DNA from: Streptomyces sp. Tu 3180
GTDB lineage: Bacteria > Actinomycetota > Actinomycetes > Streptomycetales > Streptomycetaceae
Length of the DNA stretch: 64,000 nucleotides
Assembly: GCF_009852415.1 (NCBI RefSeq)
Contig: NZ_WOXS01000002.1
Coordinates: 7,170,001 to 7,234,000 of the forward strand
Direction of reading: 5' to 3'
Part shown: positions 59,304 through 64,000 of the stretch, in pieces
How positions within the stretch are numbered: position 1 is the stretch's first letter
Layout of the letters: every line of letters begins with the position of its first letter
Notes under the pieces: generated by a model
Told to the model about the DNA's origin: nothing
What the model saw: only the letters and a program-made list of their open reading frames with translations
Database searches by the model: none
Position numbers and translations under genes: made by a program

Positions 59304-60461
59304 GTGACGGCCGTCTCCCCCGGAGTTCCCGGGGTGCCCCCGCGGCCGCTCGCCGAGCGCCGGAGGAGCCGGCAGATCCAGGTCGGGTCGGTGGCGGTGG
59401 GCGGGGACGCCCCGGTGTCGGTGCAGTCGATGACGACGACGCGCACGTCCGACATCGGCGCCACGCTGCAGCAGATCGCCGAGCTGACCGCGTCCGGCTG
59501 CCAGATCGTGCGGGTGGCCTGCCCCACCCAGGACGACGCCGACGCGCTGGCGACCATCGCCCGCAAGTCGCAGATCCCGGTGATCGCCGACATCCACTTC
59601 CAGCCCAAGTACGTCTTCGCCGCGATCGAGGCGGGCTGCGCGGCGGTCCGGGTCAACCCCGGCAACATCAAGAAGTTCGACGACCAGGTCAAGGAGATCG
59701 CCAGGGCGGCCAGGGACCACGGCACCCCCATCCGCATCGGGGTGAACGCCGGCTCCCTGGACCGGCGCCTGCTGCAGAAGTACGGCAGGGCCACCCCCGA
59801 GGCGCTGGTGGAGTCCGCGCTGTGGGAGGCCTCCCTGTTCGAGGAGCACGACTTCCGGGACATCAAGATCTCCGTCAAGCACAACGACCCGGTCGTCATG
59901 ATCGAGGCCTACCGCCAGCTCGCCGAGCAGTGCGACTACCCCCTGCACCTCGGCGTCACCGAGGCCGGCCCCGCCTTCCAGGGCACGATCAAGTCGGCCG
60001 TCGCCTTCGGCGCGCTGCTCTCCCGGGGCATCGGCGACACCATCCGCGTCTCGCTGTCCGCCCCGCCGGCCGAGGAGGTCAAGGTCGGCATCCAGATCCT
60101 GGAGTCGCTCAACCTGCGCCGGCGCGGGCTGGAGATCGTCTCCTGCCCCTCCTGCGGGCGCGCCCAGGTGGACGTGTACAAGCTGGCCGAGGAGGTCACC
60201 GCGGGCCTGACCGGCATGGAGGTGCCGCTGCGGGTCGCGGTCATGGGCTGCGTGGTCAACGGCCCGGGCGAGGCCCGCGAGGCGGACCTGGGCGTGGCCT
60301 CCGGCAACGGCAAGGGGCAGATCTTCGTCAAGGGCGAGGTGATCAAGACCGTGCCCGAGTCGAAGATCGTCGAGACGCTGATCGAAGAGGCCATGAAGCT
60401 GGCCGAGCAGATGGAGAAGGACGGCACAGCGCCGGGGGAGCCGGCCGTCACCGTGACCTGA
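59304..60461 (+). CDS. ispG: IspG, HMBPP synthase (MEP pathway)
   Basis: Predicted 385-residue [4Fe-4S] enzyme making (E)-4-hydroxy-3-methylbut-2-enyl diphosphate from MEcPP. TIM-barrel blocks: VQSMTTTRTSDI, DIHFQPKYVFAAIEAG, NAGSLDRRLLQKYG. Cluster cysteines: SCPSCGR and MGCVVNGPGEA. Length is normal. GTG at 59304, four bases after hpnH. Carrying it in the operon ties precursor supply to hopanoid output; whether another ispG exists elsewhere cannot be seen here. Confidence 0.95.
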   Translation: MTAVSPGVPGVPPRPLAERRRSRQIQVGSVAVGGDAPVSVQSMTTTRTSDIGATLQQIAELTASGCQIVRVACPTQDDADALATIARKSQIPVIADIHFQPKYVFAAIEAGCAAVRVNPGNIKKFDDQVKEIARAARDHGTPIRIGVNAGSLDRRLLQKYGRATPEALVESALWEASLFEEHDFRDIKISVKHNDPVVMIEAYRQLAEQCDYPLHLGVTEAGPAFQGTIKSAVAFGALLSRGIGDTIRVSLSAPPAEEVKVGIQILESLNLRRRGLEIVSCPSCGRAQVDVYKLAEEVTAGLTGMEVPLRVAVMGCVVNGPGEAREADLGVASGNGKGQIFVKGEVIKTVPESKIVETLIEEAMKLAEQMEKDGTAPGEPAVTVT

Positions 60462-60490
60462 ACAGCACGGAATCCGAAGGGGGCCCGAGC

Positions 60491-62404
60491 GTGACGATCC
60501 TGGAGACCATCCGGCAACCACGTGACCTGAAGGCGCTGTCCGAGGCGGAACTCGGCGAACTGTCCCAAGAGATCAGAGAGTTCCTGGTGCACGCGGTGGC
60601 CAGGACCGGTGGTCACCTCGGTCCCAACCTGGGGGTGGTGGAGCTGACCGTCGCCCTGCACCGGGTCTTCGAGTCCCCGGCCGACCGGATCCTGTGGGAC
60701 ACCGGGCACCAGAGCTACGTCCACAAGCTCCTGACCGGCCGTCAGGACTTCTCCAAGCTGCGCGGCAAGGGCGGCCTGTCCGGCTACCCCTCGCGCGAGG
60801 AGTCCGAGCACGACGTCATCGAGAACAGCCACGCCTCCACGGCGCTCGGCTGGGCCGACGGGCTCGCCAAGGCCCGCCAGGTGCGGGGGGAGGGGGGCCA
60901 CGTCGTCGCGGTGATCGGCGACGGCGCGCTGACCGGCGGCATGGCCTGGGAGGCGCTGAACAACATCGCCGCCGCCAAGGACCGCCCGCTGATCATCGTC
61001 GTCAACGACAACGAGCGCTCCTACGCCCCGACCATCGGCGGCCTCGCCAACCACCTGGCGGCCCTGCGCACCACCGACGGCTACGAACGCGTGCTGGCCT
61101 GGGGCAAGGACGTGCTCCAGCGCACACCCGTGGTCGGCCCCACCGTCTACGAGGCCCTGCACGGCGCGAAGAAGGGCTTCAAGGACGCGTTCGCCCCCCA
61201 GGGCCTCTTCGAGGACCTGGGCCTGAAGTACGTGGGGCCGATCGACGGGCACGACGTCAAGGCCGTGGAGTCCGCGCTGCGCCGCGCCAAGCGCTTCCAC
61301 GGTCCCGTCCTGGTCCACTGCCTCACCGAGAAGGGCCGGGGCTACGAACCCGCCCTCGCCCACGAGGAGGACCACTTCCACACCGTCGGCGTGATGGACC
61401 CGCTCACCTGCGCGCCGCTCGCGCCGTCCGGCGGACCGTCCTGGACCTCGGTGTTCGGCGAGGAGATCGTCCGGATCGGGGAGGAACGCGAGGACGTGGT
61501 GGCGATCACCGCCGCCATGCTGCATCCGGTGGGCCTCGGTGCCTTCGCCGAGCGGTTCCCCGACCGGGTGTGGGACGTGGGCATCGCCGAGCAGCACGCG
61601 GCGGTGTCCGCGGCGGGCCTGGCCACCGGCGGCCTGCACCCGGTCGTCGCCGTCTACGCCACCTTCCTCAACCGCGCCTTCGACCAGCTGCTGATGGACG
61701 TGGCACTGCACCGCTGCGGGGTGACCTTCGTGCTGGACCGGGCCGGTGTCACCGGCGTCGACGGGCCCTCGCACAACGGCATGTGGGACCTGTCCGTCCT
61801 CCAGGTCGTCCCCGGCCTGCGCATCGCCGCGCCCCGCGACGCCGACCAGCTGCGCGCCCAGCTGCGCGAGGCGGTCGCCGTCGACGACGCGCCGACCCTG
61901 CTGCGGTTCCCGAAGGAGTCCGTCGGCCCGGCGATCCCGGCGCTCGACCGGGTCGGCGGCCTGGACGTGCTGCACCGCGCCGACGATCCCCAGGTGCTGC
62001 TGGTCGCCGTCGGAGTCATGGCCCCCGTCTGCCTCCAGGCCGCCGAACTGCTCCGGGAACGCGGCATCGGGTGCACCGTGGTCGACCCCCGCTGGGTCAA
62101 ACCCGTCGACCCGGCCCTGCCCGGACTGGCCGCCCGGCACCGCCTGGTGGCCGTCGTCGAGGACAACAGCCGGGCGGCCGGGGTCGGTTCGGCGGTGGCG
62201 CTGGCGCTGGGCGACGCCGAGGTCGACGTGCCCGTGCGGCGGTTCGGCATCCCGGAGCAGTTCCTCGCGCACGCCAAGCGCGGTGAGGTCCTCGCCGACA
62301 TCGGCCTGACGCCCGTCGAGGTCGCCGGACGGATCAGCGCGAGCCTCGCCGTGGGGGCGGAGCCGTCGAAACAGTCACCTGACCGACAGGAGCACCAGGC
62401 ATGA
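60491..62404 (+). CDS. dxs: 1-deoxy-D-xylulose-5-phosphate synthase
   Basis: Predicted 637-residue thiamine-diphosphate enzyme that condenses pyruvate and glyceraldehyde-3-phosphate, the first MEP-pathway step. ThDP motif GDGALTGGMAWEALNNI at about 139-155; WDTGHQSYVHKLLTGR and GIAEQHAAVSAAGLA are classical. GTG at 60491 has GAAGGGGG about 8 bases upstream. It overlaps hpnO by 4 bases. As the flux-controlling step, its inclusion suggests the operon boosts C5 supply for hopanoids. Confidence 0.95.
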   Translation: MTILETIRQPRDLKALSEAELGELSQEIREFLVHAVARTGGHLGPNLGVVELTVALHRVFESPADRILWDTGHQSYVHKLLTGRQDFSKLRGKGGLSGYPSREESEHDVIENSHASTALGWADGLAKARQVRGEGGHVVAVIGDGALTGGMAWEALNNIAAAKDRPLIIVVNDNERSYAPTIGGLANHLAALRTTDGYERVLAWGKDVLQRTPVVGPTVYEALHGAKKGFKDAFAPQGLFEDLGLKYVGPIDGHDVKAVESALRRAKRFHGPVLVHCLTEKGRGYEPALAHEEDHFHTVGVMDPLTCAPLAPSGGPSWTSVFGEEIVRIGEEREDVVAITAAMLHPVGLGAFAERFPDRVWDVGIAEQHAAVSAAGLATGGLHPVVAVYATFLNRAFDQLLMDVALHRCGVTFVLDRAGVTGVDGPSHNGMWDLSVLQVVPGLRIAAPRDADQLRAQLREAVAVDDAPTLLRFPKESVGPAIPALDRVGGLDVLHRADDPQVLLVAVGVMAPVCLQAAELLRERGIGCTVVDPRWVKPVDPALPGLAARHRLVAVVEDNSRAAGVGSAVALALGDAEVDVPVRRFGIPEQFLAHAKRGEVLADIGLTPVEVAGRISASLAVGAEPSKQSPDRQEHQA

Positions 62405-63816
62405 CCACTGCGGAGTCCGCGTCGGAGTCGTCACGGACGGGGGGTTTCGACCTCGGGGCGCTGCTGGCCGAGCGCGGGGCCGAGCGCTACGAGCTGCACA
62501 CCCGGTACCTCAACCACCAGCTCCCGCGCATGCTGCACACCATCGGCTTCGACAAGGTCTACGAGCGTGCCGAGGGCGCCTACTTCTGGGACGCGGACGG
62601 CGACGACTACCTGGACATGCTCGCCGGGTTCGGGGTGATGGGCCTGGGCCGGCACCACCCCGTGGTCCGCAAGGCGCTGCACGACGTCCTGGACGCCTCC
62701 CTCGCCGACCTCACCCGCTTCGACTGCCAGCCGCTGCCCGGGCTGCTGGCCGAGAGGCTGCTCGCGCACAGCCCCCACCTGGACCGGGTCTTCTTCGGCA
62801 ACAGCGGTACGGAGGCGGTCGAGGGCGCGCTGAAGTTCGCCCGGTACGCGACCGGCAGGCCGCGCGTCCTGTACTGCGCGCACGCCTTCCACGGTCTGAC
62901 CACCGGTTCCCTGTCCGTCAACGGCGAGTCCGGCTTCCGGGACGGGTTCGCCCCGCTGCTGCCCGACACGGCCGTACCGCTCGGCGATCTCGACGCGCTG
63001 GAACGGGAGCTGCGCAAAGGAGACGTCGCCGCACTGATCGTCGAGCCGATCCAGGGCAAGGGCGTGCACGAGGCCCCGCCCGGCTACCTGCGCGCGGCGC
63101 AGGAACTGCTGCACCGGCACAAGGCGCTGCTGATCGCCGACGAGGTGCAGACCGGGCTGGGGCGGACCGGCGACTTCTACGCCTACCAGCACGAGGAGGG
63201 GGTCGAACCGGACCTGGTGTGCGTGGCCAAGGCGCTCTCCGGCGGATACGTGCCGGTGGGCGCCACGATCGGCAAGGACTGGATCTTCAAGAAGGTCTAC
63301 TCGTCGATGGACCGGGTGCTGGTCCACTCGGCCAGCTTCGGGGCCAACGCCCAGGCGATGGCGGCCGGCCTCGCGGTGCTGTCGGTCATGGAGGAGGAGC
63401 AGATCGTCGCGAACGTCCGGGCCACCGGAGAGCTGCTGCGGACCCGGCTGACCGCGCTGACCGGGAAGTACGAGCTGCTCGCCGACGTCCGGGGCCGGGG
63501 CCTGATGATCGGCATCGAGTTCGGCCGGCCCCGGTCGCTGAAGCTGCGCGGCCGCTGGGCCATGCTCCAGGCCGCCCGCAAGGGGCTCTTCGCGCAGATG
63601 GTGGTCGTACCGCTGCTGCAACGGCACCGGATCCTCACCCAGGTCTCCGGCGACCACATGGAGGTGATCAAACTGATCCCGCCGCTGATCATCGGCGAGC
63701 GGGAGGTGGACCGGTTCGTGGACGCCTTCACCGCGGTGATGGACGACGCGCACGAGGGCGGCCTGGTGTGGGAGTTCGGCAGGACGCTGGTGAGGCAGGC
63801 GGTCTCGCACCGCTGA
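62401..63816 (+). CDS. hpnO: HpnO, class III aminotransferase (aminobacteriohopanetriol)
   Basis: Predicted 471-residue PLP-dependent class III aminotransferase. The PLP region reads FFGNSGTEAVEGALKFAR, LIADEVQTGLGRTG and the Schiff-base Lys in VAKALSGG. HpnO relatives aminate the ribosylhopane-derived aldehyde to give aminobacteriohopanetriol. It has an N-terminal extension and C-terminal VIKLIPPLIIGEREVDRFVDAF. ATG overlaps the dxs stop (ATGA). Last gene of the operon; a hairpin with a T-run follows immediately. Confidence 0.88.
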   Translation: MTTAESASESSRTGGFDLGALLAERGAERYELHTRYLNHQLPRMLHTIGFDKVYERAEGAYFWDADGDDYLDMLAGFGVMGLGRHHPVVRKALHDVLDASLADLTRFDCQPLPGLLAERLLAHSPHLDRVFFGNSGTEAVEGALKFARYATGRPRVLYCAHAFHGLTTGSLSVNGESGFRDGFAPLLPDTAVPLGDLDALERELRKGDVAALIVEPIQGKGVHEAPPGYLRAAQELLHRHKALLIADEVQTGLGRTGDFYAYQHEEGVEPDLVCVAKALSGGYVPVGATIGKDWIFKKVYSSMDRVLVHSASFGANAQAMAAGLAVLSVMEEEQIVANVRATGELLRTRLTALTGKYELLADVRGRGLMIGIEFGRPRSLKLRGRWAMLQAARKGLFAQMVVVPLLQRHRILTQVSGDHMEVIKLIPPLIIGEREVDRFVDAFTAVMDDAHEGGLVWEFGRTLVRQAVSHR

Positions 63817-63817
63817 T

Positions 63818-63834
63818 CCCGCCCGGCGGGTTTT
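63818..63834 (+). terminator. Intrinsic terminator of the hopanoid operon
   Basis: CCCGC, a 3-base loop, GCGGG and TTTT: a short stem with a T-run two bases after the hpnO stop. Confidence 0.7.
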
Positions 63835-63867
63835 GCCTATGAGGCAAGAAAATTGCCCCTGAGGTAA
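63833..63867 (+). promoter_or_regulatory. Two 15-bp palindromic operators upstream of the HTH gene
   Basis: TTGCCTATGAGGCAA (63833-63847) and TTGCCCCTGAGGTAA (63853-63867) share TTGCC-N5-AGG-N-AA. The first has perfect 6-bp arms. Centres are 20 bases apart, about two helical turns, so two dimers would bind the same DNA face. They end 20 bases before the start of the HTH gene, suggesting autoregulation. Confidence 0.65.
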
Positions 63868-63887
63868 ATCTCCGGCTGAATGGAGGC

Positions 63888-64000
63888 ATGAGCTCCTCCG
63901 AGACGGAGCCGCCGGCCGAGCCGGCCGGCGCGCTCCCCGTGGTCGCGCCACAGCTGCGCGCCCTGCGGCGGCGGGCCTCCCTGACGCTGGAGGCCGCCGC
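63888..64000 (+). CDS. HTH (XRE-type) regulator, 5' part only
   Basis: Only the first 37 codons are in the window. A flexible Ser/Glu/Pro/Ala-rich start (SSSETEPPAEPAG) is followed by VVAPQLRALRRRASLTLEAAA, the start of an XRE/cro-type HTH as found in HTH-cupin regulators. ATG has TGGAGGC directly upstream and two palindromic operators precede it. The C-terminal domain is outside the window. Confidence 0.7.
   Translation, partial: MSSSETEPPAEPAGALPVVAPQLRALRRRASLTLEAA

Overview
The window is a high-GC actinobacterial chromosome segment, almost certainly Streptomyces. The evidence is strong third-position GC in every gene, GTG/TTG starts, many GTGA/ATGA stop-start overlaps, a WhiB-like regulator, an SsgA-like sporulation protein and a complete hopanoid operon. 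From memory, not from any search, gene content and order resemble the SCO6715-SCO6772 stretch of S. coelicolor (ssgD, fatty-acid oxidation genes, idi, hopanoid genes). No tRNA, rRNA, CRISPR array, insertion sequence, prophage or attachment site was seen.

Layout. 0.1-9.6 kb: a two-domain VOC protein, a WhiB-like regulator, an acyl-ACP desaturase behind a three-unit palindrome array, dimethylargininase, and a drug-protection operon (ABC-F protein plus UvrA-like protein) behind a long leader that encodes a 10-residue peptide. A GPP34 protein and a PEP mutase/isocitrate lyase-family enzyme follow. 9.6-15.4 kb: an SsgD-like protein with a 52-bp perfect palindrome upstream, a secreted beta-propeller, endonuclease V, small proteins and a saccharopine dehydrogenase-like reductase. 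15.7-20.4 kb: a three-gene fatty-acid oxidation operon (CoA-transferase, thiolase, FadB-like fusion). 20.4-29.5 kb: a MerR regulator, amino-acid permease, arginase-family protein, secreted Xaa-Pro peptidase plus zinc carboxypeptidase, and a BCCT transporter. 29.6-43.1 kb: D-amino-acid oxidase-like enzyme, second ABC-F protein, Tex, a GlxA-type regulator with a DJ-1 protein, an enoyl-CoA hydratase-like protein, an HdeD-like membrane protein, a RsbW-like ATPase, IPP isomerase, a CDF metal exporter and GalE.

43.4-50.5 kb is the least explained locus: seven same-strand, mostly overlapping genes. They encode two CDP-alcohol phosphatidyltransferases, a nucleotidyltransferase, a glycerol-1-phosphate dehydrogenase-like enzyme, a family 2 glycosyltransferase and a TagG/TagH-like ABC exporter. 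Together they look like a system that builds and exports a phosphopolyol glycoconjugate.

50.8-63.8 kb is the hopanoid operon: hpnC, hpnD, a 45-residue small ORF, hpnE, a prenyl diphosphate synthase, shc, hpnG, hpnH, ispG, dxs and hpnO. It carries its own MEP-pathway enzymes, so it can run from precursor supply through squalene and hopene to an aminated side-chain hopanoid. It ends in a hairpin with a T-run. The window closes inside an HTH regulator gene preceded by two 15-bp palindromic operators.
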